A stretch of 64,000 bases of DNA, taken from NCBI GenBank assembly GCA_037013495.1, contig CM072811.1, forward strand, positions 37,835,452 through 37,899,451, in the 5' to 3' direction. The notes below the pieces were generated by a model. It had not been told where the DNA came from. It did no database searches and saw only the letters and a list, made by a program, of their open reading frames with translations. Of this stretch, positions 40,401 to 49,661 are shown one piece after another. A program made the position numbers and the translations under genes. Every line of letters starts with the position of its first letter. Positions within the stretch are counted from its first letter, which is position 1. The DNA is from Hippophae tibetana (lineage: Eukaryota > Streptophyta > Magnoliopsida > Rosales > Elaeagnaceae).

Positions 40401-43400
40401 TCTCTTTGGGCGTCAACTTCAACGAAATTAAAAGATTAATCCCAATTTCTCAATAACTTAAATTAAGAAGCTTGTTTATCCTAGTTAGGTTCTTGATAGT
40501 TGTTTTGGGTGGGAATTATATTTATTGATTGGTGTATTTTTTGTTAAGTGGATTATTGATCCACTCTGTACCTTTTTAATAATTACTTGGTTAATATAAT
40601 ATATTGTTTCTTATCATAATATATATATATATATCTTACTAAAATATTTTCCTTTATTTTGGGGATTTTTGTTTAATTTTACCTTTGAAGTACACTCATA
40701 TCTGCACCATTAAACATAATCATCCAATGGCCTATATAATTTGATAATATTACTTCTCATATATATACGCATGCAAATATATACTAAACATAACTCTTAC
40801 TCATGAAAGTTTTATGGAGAGACATATAATCTCCAATGTTCCTATTTAGATGAGAGGTTTTATCTTTATATAAAGTAGATTCACTACTTCAATTACTCGT
40901 CATATAAAGAGATATCATCAGAATCTACTTTAGTTATTCACTTATTCTACATTGGCAAACATACAGGTCGAGCCATTTTGTCAAAGCAAAATCCTTTGTC
41001 TGATATTTGAGTCTATGCAGAAATTATCTTATGGAAATTGATAGGTTATCTTTGAGACAGATCATCTTCCTAAAAACACTCTTCTGCGCAAATAAGGACA
41101 GGACATGGGAACTCTGCCATTGATTTGGCATTGTCTGCATGGGTAGATTGGTTTTGTTTGTTTTGGAAAGTGAGTGAAACACGTTTGTTCACATGGGAAC
41201 ACTGCCATTGATTTGGATCCCTTCTTATATGCTCATCATCATGGATAACTTTAGGCTTGTGGTGTTTTTAATAATTTGTCTTCCATGAACGAGAGAGTAT
41301 AAGTTGATTATCAATGAATTTTTGGATGAAAAACATTTCCATTGCCAATCACCCTTACAATATGTTGTAAATTGGTGTTGAAAGATGCCAAGGCCAAAGG
41401 CCGAGGCCAAAGACCTTCCCAAAGAAAACAAGCTCTCTTAAAGTTGTATTATTCGTATTCTCTTTCTTCTTTTTAATTCTCTGATACAGATTATATATAT
41501 ATACTAATGTTATAACTAAAATACACAGTTGTAATACACTAAAATACAACTGGGATACACTAATACAAAGTGAGAAATAAAGCTAAAAATTGAGCTAGAA
41601 ATAAAGCTGAAAATAGAGCTGGAAGTCACCTTGAAAATCAGGATTTTTTTAGGAATCAATTGCCAAGATTGATTTCCTACACTCCCCCTCAAGCTAGCCG
41701 ATATATGTTTTTCAAACCAAGTGCTACACTTAACTCTCAGAAACAAAGCTTTGGTTAAGATATCTGATACTTGTTGTTTAGATGGAACATAGTTGAGGGA
41801 GATCATCTTGCCTTCAATTTCCACATGTTTAGTTTGATCATAATGGACTAGAACCCTTTACTCATTGAATTAAGGGTTAATATTTAACACTCCAGCAAGC
41901 TGGATCTAGAAGGTTTATGGATCTAAGCTTGGTATGTGATGACATCCCAAAAAAGGATTACTAATCTTGTTGCTAAGTAGCCTGAAGATTGGGATAATGA
42001 GGAAGTATTTGATGATATCCCAAAAAGGATTATTGATCATGTTGCTAAGTAGCCTGAAGATTTGGATGATGAAATAGATTTAACCACCAAATATGACTGG
42101 AGCAATGTAGTTGAATCTCCTGCAGCTCGGAGGGTGGTGGTTGAATTTGAGTGGAGAGCAATGCAGTTGAATTTCCTACAGCTCGGAGGGTGGCCATTGA
42201 AACTGAGTGGAACTTGCAGTTGAATTTCCTGCAGCTCAGAGAGTGGCCATTGAAATTGCGTGGAGTTTGTAGTTGAATTTCTTGCAGCTCGGAGAGTGGC
42301 CATTGAAACTGAGTGGAGCTTGTAGTTGAATTTCCTGCAGCTCGGAGAGTGACTATATCCCGTTGAATCTGATATAGACCAAACAAGTAACATTGAGATA
42401 AATGAATGTCATAAAGGCTAATTAGATTCAGGGACGTCTTCTAGTCACAGCACTTCATCTTTAGAATGGGATGTTTATTGGAAGAAACCGAACGGTCCCT
42501 TCAGATGAAATTATTCTCATGGATTATTTTCTTGAAATGGAAAAGCTTGATACTTTACCAAATACAGAAAATAGAAGTTATTGTGTTGATGTTTAATCTT
42601 TTTATGGCCAATTTGATGAGGAAGTAACATTATTATCCACAGAAGCAGAACCAAAATTGAACGTAGAATTGAACAGGGATGTTGAATGGTTACTGGGCCT
42701 ATTGGACTGAACTGGACAGATTGGGCCGATGGGCTGAAATGTGGTTACTGGGCTGAAACTTCTTCAATAGTTGCGACGATCAAATGGAGGTGATATCACC
42801 CTACGAACTGGACATAAATGTTTCGTTCACCGTTTTCTATCTTTCTTGTTTGAGTTTGAATCTAATGCGCCAACTAGACAGCAATGCCGATTGGAGGACA
42901 ACGACTAAGCGGCGAAGTGGAAGATGCCGGCGACGGGGTGCTTTGGTTTCACGAGACTGATAACTGAAGTCGCGCAAGACTGAGGTTGACGTCGCGCGAG
43001 ATTGAGGTTGACGTCGCACGAGATTGAGGTTGACAATTGTTTGAGTTTGGTGGCTGGTTTGAGCAGAGACGAACGTAGATGCACGATAGTCGATCGTTTC
43101 TTAGATGAACGACAACTTCGGCTACAAACAGAAAGAGCAACTGGAGATGTAGAATTAAACGTTGAACCAAATTCAAAGGAAGGGTAAAGGTCAGCAAAGC
43201 CATTTTCGGTTGGTGATTCCTTCTAAAAAGGAGAAGAACACTCTTCTTGGCAACAATGCCATTCTGGTGTGGAAGCTCATTTACTGCTCTTCTGAGATAA
43301 TGTCTGATGATGACTGTTTAAAGATGATTCCTTATGTGGTCCAAAGGCAAAGACAGGACCCCCCAAACATGGGATTCATCTCATAGAAAGGAAATTGTGA

Positions 43401-46400
43401 GGATTGACCACCAAGGAAGTGTGAATGCATTTGACCTGAAGAATTCTGTGGATTTGACAAAGGTAACCATAAGGAAATTGCTGGTGTTGAAACCCATTTG
43501 AGGGTTTTTGGTTGGTTCACCACACAAATTATGACTCCCAGAAAAATACTTGGTTTCTTGAGTTAGGAAAATTTGAGATTCTGGAATTGGTCCTAATAGA
43601 TTGTTGAATGAAAGGTCCATTTTGACATTACTTGGAATTTTGTTGGCAAACTTTTTTAGGATATACCCAGAAAGTCTGTTGAAAGAGAAAATTGAAGTAA
43701 TGTAAATTATTGCCACCAAAATCAGAAGACAAAGACCTATAGAATTCTTGCCAATACATTGATGGGAAAGAAGCAAGGTTTGGCATCCGTGAGGTTGTCT
43801 GAGGATGAGTAAATGCAACAGCATGCTGGGAAGAATCAGCTTCTGGTTCAGATGGTTTTGGTGGAATCCAGAAAATTGTTGACATTCTGTACAAGGTTGT
43901 AGATGTTTCATTCCTGAAGTCGCTTCATGGGCACCCACAACAACAGTGAAATCTAACTTCAATACTGCAATAATGGGCTCAAAATTCTCAATATTTTTTT
44001 TTGTCTACTGCCATTGTCAATTCTCAGATATCAATCAACCTCAAATAATGAGAATTAAAGCAGCAGAAACTGATTTGAGAATTAAGGAGCAGAAACTGAT
44101 CTGAGAATTAAAACAACAGAAACTGATCTGAGAAAAACAGAAAACCACTTTTTGATTAAAAATAACGATTTCCTACGAAGAGATACAGTGAGAGAGAGGC
44201 CAATAGCAGAGGTTTCTGAACCTAAAGCTCTGATATCATATTGTAAATTGGTGTTTGAAGATGCCAAGGCCAAAGATCTTTCCAAAGAAAACAAGCTCTC
44301 TTAAAGTTGTATTATTCTTATTCCATTTCTTCTTTTTAATTCTCTGATACAGATCATATATATATATATACTAATGTTATAACTAAAATACATAGTTGTA
44401 ATACACTAAAATACAACTGGGATACACTAATACAAAGTGAAAAATAAAGCTGAAAATAGAGTGGGAAGTCACCCTGAAAATCAGGAAACTTCCTCCTGAA
44501 AATCAGGGTTTACTTAGGAATCAATCATATGTTTAGATTGATTTCCTACACAATAGGCTTAGAGTCATGGTCTATGGAGAATAAATGAAACTACAATCTG
44601 CATGTCATGGTGTAGTGAACAGCTATTATAGTTAATGTGTATATCATATTCAAACCCTAAAGTTGAATCTTTATTTGAATGGTTTCTACGAGGTATAAAT
44701 CCAAAGTGAAGTATGGATCTACCAGTATTAAGGCCTGCTTCTACTTGGGTCATATATGCAACTTTGAAACTCATCCACAGGGTGTCAAATAAACTGACAC
44801 AAAACACCACATTCTTTCCGATAAGAAAGGTAGGTTGGTCTCATAAGGATTGCACCAAGATGTAATCCTTTGTAGCCTTCTAATTTGCATCTTTGTAGGG
44901 AACAAAATTTTTAAAATAAGAAAGCAGAGATATATTAAAGAACTTGTAAGGGTTTAAAGGGTTAAGTGGACAATTGGATGTTGGAGTAAAAGATTTAGTT
45001 AGAAAGCACTCAGCATCAACACGGAAATTGATATTTTCACAAGCAGGACCTAAGATTTTTTTTTTTTTTTTTTGCCATGATCTCTAAATACCTCAAGAAG
45101 TTTTATAATAGAGCATAGTGTATTGTGAAAGACTAGGAATACAAATGAGATTTATGGAGTCTAAATTTCTTCTCACATGTTTGATGCCCCGACTCTTCTG
45201 TCTGCACTACTCAACATATCATGAAAGCAGAGAATAACAAGAGTTATGGTAGGACTCTGGAATGGTAGCCGATAATTATTATTTTTCCTGATTGGAGGGT
45301 CAGCTTCTAGTTTTAACCATAGAGCATATTCCAAATAATGGTTTTGGAATGGAAGAATAATAGAATAAGATATAATGAGGAAAAGGCTTTTCTAACAAAG
45401 TTTCATAGTGCTAGACTATAATACCATTAAAAAAAACTAAACTTCTATTACTAGGGAAATATTACAAACACATAACTCCTATTATTAAATTGGCTAAATC
45501 TGCCTTCATTGATAGCATACAGACTTACTTATAGAGGAAATAGAATCTCCATTGTTCCTACTTTACATGAAAGCCACACATGTAGCCTTCATCTTTCTCT
45601 AAAGTAAGTCTCCTACTTTGATTTACAACCACATACATCCCACTAAGATACAAGATTCAAGTATACAAAGCATCTACTTTATTTATTGTACAGTGTTTAA
45701 CGATAAGTCTATTTGTTAAAGCAAATTCCTTTGTTCTCGAACATGCTTTACGCATATTCCTTGGCATGTCCTCGAACAAGCTTTATGTCAAATCCTATAT
45801 TTTAACAAGTGTGCCTCTATAAGTCTACAATGCACTATGAAACTAGCAACTCGTAGAAATAAATTTACAATCTCATTTTGCAAAATAAATTGTAAAGAAT
45901 AGTCAAAAACATTTTTCTTGTGCAATTCATTAGAATATTGGTAGTGCTTTCTTTAATTGAAACGAGGATAAATTTTTAAATAAAATGTAATTGTATAATC
46001 AGGAAATATATCAAATAACTGATTTTAAAAACACATAATACATTTACAAAGTTTCTAAAGACATGTAGTATAAGTACAACATTTTATTGGCACAAAATTA
46101 TGTATTTCATTATTTGAATGAAGAATGAAGAAAGGAAATGTTTGCTCCCCTCCATGCACATAGCGCACTCACTTGATTTGTAAAAAGGTTATGCACTACA
46201 AAAGTACGCAGCCGAGACATTGCAGATATTTGTTGATCGTCAAGTACATTGCAAATATAATTAGAAAGAAGATCAATGCATACTACAAAAACTTAAGACA
46301 CTTCCAAAAATATTCTCTAAGTACATACAACTAAAACTAGGCAGCAGTCTCACAACGGATTGTTTAGTTGATTTCCACCAGAATATACAAGAAAAGGAAG

Positions 46401-46623
46401 CTCTTTAGAGTCCACAAAAGTAAAGCAACAATATAAGTCACTGAGTTCACAAACGGACACAAGAAAAAGCTCAAAATTCTACATTACGAATAAGTTATCC
46501 ACCTCAATTGCATAAGGAAAGAACACAAATAGGAACCCGAAGCCCAAACAACAATAACAAAAAAAAACTACAATTGATCAGCCATTAACAACTAAATACC
46601 TTGCAACTAGCTACTAAATCCAT
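25405..46623 (-). CDS. SIZ1: E3 SUMO-protein ligase SIZ1, 16 coding exons, 879 aa
   Basis: SIZ1 is the main plant PIAS-type SUMO E3 ligase in the nucleus, acting in phosphate, cold, heat and flowering responses. Exons (minus strand, 5' to 3'): 46623-46600, 39847-39767, 39327-39285, 38592-38520, 37364-37202, 37023-36893, 36762-36694, 36396-36309, 36223-36148, 35978-35905, 35709-35602, 34952-34794, 27505-27401, 27311-27231, 27160-25936, 25544-25405. All phases agree. Start MDLVASCK is conserved. The SAP domain ([12 protein letters not shown]) is in exons 1-3. A PHD finger spans about 115-165 (Cys 115, 117, 129, 134, His 139, Cys 142, 162, 165). PINIT-like sequence follows. The SP-RING spans about 362-420 with Cys 378, His 380, Cys 383, Cys 401 and Cys 404. 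The SUMO-interacting/SXS motif [10 protein letters not shown] starts near 602. AtSIZ1 is 884 aa. Three introns are enlarged by foreign DNA; one intron is GC-AG. Confidence 0.96.
27396..27404 (-). other. GC-type 5' splice site in SIZ1
   Basis: The exon encoding NQRSRK ends at 27401, and the intron begins GCAAGC (GC at 27400-27399) rather than GT; the acceptor CAG abuts 27311. The frame joins exactly to WQCPTC of the SP-RING and no GT donor nearby keeps the frame. AAG followed by GCAAG matches the consensus of functional GC-AG introns. Confidence 0.85.
27506..29049 (-). other. SIZ1 intron sequence left of the chromovirus
   Basis: Part of the 7.3-kb intron between the exons at 27401-27505 and 34794-34952. 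Short frames here (27845-28051, 28112-28294, 28605-28880) show no recognised similarity. Two GTGCAACCAAT-containing direct repeats near 28870 and 28950 suggest old repeat DNA. Confidence 0.5.
29055..29447 (+). repeat. 5' LTR of the chromovirus
   Basis: 393 bp, begins TGTTAGGCCACAGG and ends CATATCA. It is preceded by the target duplication CAAGG and followed by the primer-binding site. It aligns along its length with 34284-34678. Confidence 0.93.
29451..29462 (+). other. Primer-binding site (initiator Met-tRNA)
   Basis: TGATATCAGAGC, one change from the common plant site TGGTATCAGAGC, begins three bases after the 5' LTR. Confidence 0.8.
29738..30512 (+). pseudogene. Chromovirus gag relic with zinc knuckle
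   Basis: The frame from 29738 reads [20 protein letters not shown], then [19 protein letters not shown] and [11 protein letters not shown] before a stop at 29930. This is the gag pattern of plant chromoviruses. Further broken frames lead to [18 protein letters not shown] at about 30410, the lineage-typical zinc knuckle. The sequence breaks off at the nested copia LTR at 30513. Confidence 0.8.
30513..30694 (-). repeat. 3' LTR of the nested copia element
   Basis: 182 bp on the minus strand, starts TGTAGACTTTCAGAG directly after the polypurine tract and ends GAATACA. It contains CCTATTTATAG, a TATA-like word. The 5' partner is missing. Confidence 0.7.
30513..31704 (-). mobile_element. 5'-truncated Ty1/copia element nested in the chromovirus
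   Basis: On the minus strand an open frame (31715 to 30795) is followed by a polypurine tract TTTGAGGGGGAG (about 30695-30706) and a 3' LTR from 30694 to 30513 (starts TGTAGAC, ends ATACA). Nothing upstream of the RT C-terminal half is present, so the copy is 5'-truncated; no 5' LTR exists. It replaces the chromovirus protease and the first part of its RT, because gypsy homology resumes only at [11 protein letters not shown] (about 31712). Confidence 0.85.
30795..31715 (-). pseudogene. Copia reverse transcriptase C-terminus plus RNase H
   Basis: The 306-codon frame has the catalytic YVDDIVLTG of copia RT near its start, then [20 protein letters not shown], the RNase H domain beginning [20 protein letters not shown], and the C-terminal block [20 protein letters not shown]. 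The N-terminal RT, integrase, protease and gag are absent. The frame is unusually free of stops for a truncated copy, suggesting it is younger than the surrounding gypsy element. Confidence 0.88.
31712..32880 (+). pseudogene. Chromovirus reverse transcriptase / RNase H relic
   Basis: Gypsy RT homology resumes at about 31712 with [16 protein letters not shown], then broken frames read [22 protein letters not shown] (the catalytic YxDD box, here FFDD) and [17 protein letters not shown] followed by [14 protein letters not shown]. RNase H sequence continues to about 32880. Stops and frameshifts occur throughout. Confidence 0.85.
33025..33800 (+). pseudogene. Chromovirus integrase relic
   Basis: The HHCC zinc-binding part is recognisable ([27 protein letters not shown]), followed by the core domain [15 protein letters not shown] block [20 protein letters not shown] at 33262 and further pieces to 33800. 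Frameshifts and an internal gap before 33535 remove part of the catalytic core. Confidence 0.85.
34138..34215 (+). pseudogene. Chromodomain-like tail of the integrase
   Basis: The text [18 protein letters not shown] matches the conserved end of the chromodomain of plant chromoviral integrases and supports the lineage call. A stop codon precedes it (at about 34156), so it is not expressed as part of an integrase. Confidence 0.75.
34284..34678 (+). repeat. 3' LTR of the chromovirus
   Basis: 395 bp, starts TGTTAGGCCACAGG, ends CATATCA and is followed by the target duplication CAAGG. A T-run and a GGGGGGAGGCAAGG purine tract precede it. Confidence 0.93.
37365..38519 (-). other. SIZ1 intron 4, enlarged by plastid DNA
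   Basis: 1155-bp intron between the exons 38520-38592 and 37202-37364. About one third of it is a plastid-derived insert (37641-38040); the rest is ordinary AT-rich intron. Confidence 0.85.
37641..38040. other. Nuclear plastid DNA insertion (NUPT) from the trnI-GAU intron
   Basis: This 400-bp block stands out by its higher GC content and reads as the 3' part of the plastid trnI-GAU group II intron of the rRNA operon. It contains TTCTTGGTCTTCGACCCCCT, ATCAGTGCAATGGGATGTGT, CTTGACTCGAAATGGGAGCA and TGTATGCTGCGTTCGGGAAG, ending just before where the trnI 3' exon would begin. The assignment rests on recall of conserved plastid sequence. A mitochondrial copy of plastid DNA as the immediate source cannot be excluded. 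Confidence 0.8.
41103..41216. repeat. 26-bp direct repeat, 88 bp apart
   Basis: ACATGGGAACTCTGCCATTG-type sequence at 41103-41128 recurs with one change at 41191-41216. It lies just outside the retroelement in SIZ1 intron 1. Confidence 0.8.
41363..41681 (-). repeat. 3' LTR of the non-autonomous copia element
   Basis: 319 bp. On the plus strand it starts TGTTGTAAATTGG and ends TTTCCTACA. Contains two copies of a GAAATAAAGCT-type word that the other LTR has once. Confidence 0.9.
41692..41860 (-). pseudogene. Copia RNase H C-terminal remnant
   Basis: On the minus strand a frame reads DQTKHVEIE, then [20 protein letters not shown], the conserved C-terminal block of copia pol, ending just before the polypurine tract. 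It shows that the element descended from an autonomous copia element. Confidence 0.8.
41937..42080 (+). pseudogene. Calreticulin P-domain-like tandem fragment
   Basis: Two 72-bp (24-codon) direct repeats on the plus strand read [13 protein letters not shown], stop, PEDLDDE and an equivalent with PEDWDNEE. Plant calreticulin has DDIPKEIPDPDAKKPEDWDD at the corresponding P-domain repeat; the stop replaces the second Lys (AAG to TAG) in both copies. The orientation is opposite to the element. The match is short, and a chance or another KPEDWD-containing source is possible. Confidence 0.5.
42110..42351. repeat. 53-bp minisatellite, about 4.5 copies
   Basis: Units begin GTTGAATTTCCTGCAGCTCG and run 56, 53, 53, 53 and 27 bases. 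Because 53 is not a multiple of three, the two long overlapping minus-strand frames here (42037-42393, 42045-42386) are by-products of the repeat rather than genes. Confidence 0.9.
43504..43770 (-). pseudogene. Captured leucine-rich-repeat receptor-like kinase fragment
   Basis: In two minus-strand frames linked by a frameshift the sequence reads [16 protein letters not shown] and then [20 protein letters not shown], followed by [15 protein letters not shown]. This is the end of the LRR ectodomain and the cap motif of the plant receptor-kinase subfamily containing At2g23300 and At4g37250. Kinase and signal peptide parts are absent. It lies in sense inside the retroelement, between the leader and the minisatellite, and is most simply a captured transcript fragment. 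Confidence 0.8.
44050..44132 (-). repeat. Three 27-bp repeats in the element leader
   Basis: On the minus strand the word TTCTCAGATCAGTTTCTG recurs three times with 27-bp spacing and minor changes, about 95 bases after the primer-binding site. Its function is unknown; it lies where packaging or leader signals would be. Confidence 0.8.
44239..44550 (-). repeat. 5' LTR of the non-autonomous copia element
   Basis: 312 bp on the minus strand, beginning TGTAGGAAATC at 44550 and ending next to the primer-binding site. Differs from the other LTR by scattered substitutions and small indels, including an extra CTCCTGAAAATCAGG-type duplication. Confidence 0.9.
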
Positions 46624-47130
46624 TACTTGTCCCCAAATAAGAATGCCCAAATAGCAGAACAAGATTCTGGCACAGCAACCAATCACCAAACACAGCAATG
46701 AAACCAGCGCACGATCTTTTCAATCAGGGATCGATCTAATAAAATTAGAAAAACAAAAGGACAAAAACAAATGAGTAACCAAAATTAATTACATGATCAA
46801 ATAAATTACTCGAACAAAAGAAACTCACCCATGCAAAAGCCATAAACCAAACGCCAATTTAACACGAACAAAAAAAATTTGATATTCAAGGGGGAAAGGC
46901 CTTTGAAAATCAACTGTGACCTTATGTTGGGAAGAGAATTAAAACGGTGTAGGACTTTAGGGTTTGGCTTTGTGCTTTGTTTTCTGTCGCGCTGACTTCC
47001 CACTCATCCGCCTCCCCCGCCCCCTCTCTATCCTTTTCCCGAGGGACCCAATCAAAACAAATCTTTTCAAAAAAATAAAAATAAAATAAAAAAGGAAAAA
47101 GGAAAAAGCTCGGAACTTTCACCCATTATC
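46624..47130 (-). promoter_or_regulatory. SIZ1: SIZ1 5' leader and promoter-proximal region
   Basis: Upstream of the SIZ1 ATG lies a GC-richer island (46960-47050) that reads on the minus strand as a GGGGGCGGGGGAGGCGG-type leader. A candidate 5' UTR intron could start at ATAAG/GTCACAG (about 46921) and end at GTGCCAG (about 46668), similar to the leader intron of other plant SIZ1 genes. This is inference from splice-site words. Confidence 0.45.
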
Positions 47131-49656
47131 CAACCCGGTTTGTCGACAGAGACATGTCCGTGTTGAGTAAGGGTAGGAATGTCCATTGATCCAACTAATT
47201 TTGAATACATTTACTTAATAACTATCTATTATAAATTAAAATCAATCTTTTCATAATTTAATCATACTTTTTTTTATTTTTAATATTTATTTAAAATATT
47301 AAAATAAATTTTTATTTTCTAATTAATTCAATACAAGTTTTTAGATAAAATAAAAGATATAAAAATAAGAATAAATAAAATTCTATTTAATTATTTCAAA
47401 TATTATATGTTTTATCATTAAAAGTATATTTTTTTATGTAATGATATATATATATATATAAATATTAGTATATATTTGTTTTCGATTAACTACTATTTCC
47501 ATATTATAATAATTATTATCACTCCACGCCTTAACTATTACAATTATTTAAAAAAAATTATTAAATTTATATGATTAATTACGATTTCAATTATTTGTAA
47601 TTAAAATGTTTATTCTTAATTAATGATGTGCATATATGAATTGATTTGGATTTAAATTAACTAATTCAAATCAATAAATCTAAAAAACAATCTAAACCAA
47701 ACTAATTTTATTAATTTGATTTAGATTCGATCAAGAAAACTTTTCCATTTTTTTACTAATAGATGTTTTTTATTAATCTTTTTTTAACTCTTTTATTATA
47801 ATTTCTAATGTTATTAATATTAATTTTATTATAATTATTAAATTTAAATATTTAGATTTCAATCACTTATCTAATTTTATTATTTATATCAATACATAGT
47901 ATAAGAAAATTTTAAAAATAAGATAAATAGACAATAATGAATAATTATGACTTATTTATCAAATTTTACTAATTTTCATATCCAAACCATCCATAATGTT
48001 ATTCATACAATGCAAACTCTAACAGTAAACATATTGAAGGCGATGTACTTATAAATTATAATGAGTAAATAATTAAATAATGTAGAATTAATGTCTCTAA
48101 CAGTAAAAATATAAAAGATAATGTAATTATAAATTATAAGGGATAAATAATCAAATAGTATAGAATTAGTATCTCATATAAATAAGAAAAAAAAATCTAT
48201 ATTCGATCTATAAATTATTGGATAAATTTCACCAAAACATCCCAACTTTAATGAAAGAAAGAGGCAAAACATGTTTATCTCGTACTAATAAATTAGAACA
48301 TAAAATCTAATTCTAAAATATTTTATGAAATGAAAAAGGTTATCATCTTATATGAAATTAGAAACATAACAATAAATAATAAATTAAACATAGAAATTCA
48401 AATATCTAATACATATTATTTATTACAAAATAAAAAATAAGAGTAAAATACTTAAATTATCTATCTATAAAAAAACCATACAAAAAACAAAATTGCAACC
48501 ATGTTCCAGGCTCTTATCTCTAGGTACAACGTAAGCTTTTAACATATTCATAAAATATAAATAATAGAATGAAACATGATTGTGATATAAACTTTAAATA
48601 AGAATATAAAAATAAAAATAATAAAATAAATGGATTGTGTTTGTTTAGTTTTTAATTGGTTTCAATAATCGAAAACCAAACCAACCCAATATTAATAGGC
48701 TTTGTAAAAAGAACAACCAACATAAACCAATAAATTTCTAAAACAAAAAATATTAGATTGGATTGGTTGTAGTGCATTTTACACACCCCTAACTAATATG
48801 CAACTTGTACAGTTGTATGTTATGCCCTAACACACGTTTCCTTGCTTTCCACGTAATGGAAGAAAGATATTTGTTGTAAAAGTAGTGTTAAAATCACATA
48901 AATTATAGATTTGTTATTTTATTACTACCACGATTTAATTTTTAGTACCATATTTTACTTATATTTTTCGAGTGGTATTTAATGGTATCTCATTTAAAAA
49001 GTACTAATTTAATGCTATTTTTACACATGTACTTTAAATTAAAGATTTTTGCATAATATTTATTTTTTCTCACCAATAGTTTTTTTTGTCCATTATAGTC
49101 TCCTTAAATGTATATTGGATAACTTCTTCGCTCAATTTTCATCATCTTTAATAGAAGAAAAAAAAACAACCACAATTTTAATCTATACAATTTATTCTTA
49201 AATTGTTTAAGCTTAAAAAACTATTTAAAAAATAAAAACTATATATTGATAAAGTTGGGTTATATATTTTTTATTTTTTCTTTAAAAAAACCATTTATTT
49301 AATTGAATGGAGGGAAATTGCCTTCTTAATATTGCATGTGTGCTACCATATGTGAATAATCTTTAATTAAATCAAAAAAATATATTAAATTAATATTTTT
49401 TAAATAGATGTACCATTTAAAAAATTTGAATAAAAATGATACCAAAAATAAAATTGTGTTACTAATAAAGTAGAAAAATTTAAATTTATACTTAAATTTA
49501 TATTCACATTAATTATAGAGTGACATTCTAAATAGCTTTAAAAATAATAAAAATTATTCAATTTTAATAAAATTAAATACATAAACACCATAATTTGTAT
49601 AAGTATAAATCTATATGTTCCTCTTTGTAATAATAATATGATAGAAGGGCCTCAAG
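47131..49656. other. AT-rich spacer, no gene
   Basis: Very AT-rich sequence with only short low-complexity frames. No terminal repeats or gene similarity recognised. It lies between the SIZ1 promoter and the SIRE-type element. Confidence 0.6.
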
Positions 49657-49661
49657 CTTAC

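Larger units (their letters stand above)
41363..44550 (-). mobile_element. Non-autonomous copia-derived LTR element carrying host-gene fragments
   Basis: LTRs at 41363-41681 and 44239-44550 are flanked by a perfect 5-bp target duplication CAATA (41358-41362 and 44551-44555). On the minus strand the primer-binding site TGATATCAGAGC (44238-44227) directly follows the 5' LTR, and a polypurine tract TTGAGGGGGAG (41692-41682) directly precedes the 3' LTR. Of copia proteins only the end of RNase H remains (41692-41860). Most of the 2.6-kb interior is not copia: it holds an LRR receptor-kinase fragment, a calreticulin-like repeat and a 53-bp minisatellite. It lies in SIZ1 intron 1 in the same transcriptional sense as SIZ1. 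Confidence 0.9.
39848..46599 (-). other. SIZ1 intron 1 (within coding sequence), 6.75 kb
   Basis: The first coding exon contributes only MDLVASCK, and the next begins [11 protein letters not shown]. The 6.75 kb between them holds a 3.2-kb retroelement (41363-44550), a short direct duplication (41103-41128 and 41191-41216), AT runs near 40619 and 44359, and a 23-base T run at 45051. No other gene is recognisable at 44556-46599. Confidence 0.85.

Noticed and set aside
42037..42393. Two overlapping minus-strand frames of 113-118 codons with repeated [16 protein letters not shown] text
   Set aside because: They run through a 53-bp minisatellite whose unit is not a multiple of three, so all frames look alike; no protein family matches.
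43162..43386. 74-codon plus-strand frame in the SIZ1-intron element, considered as another captured gene
   Set aside because: No family recognised, and the orientation is opposite to the element; evidence is too thin to list as a feature.
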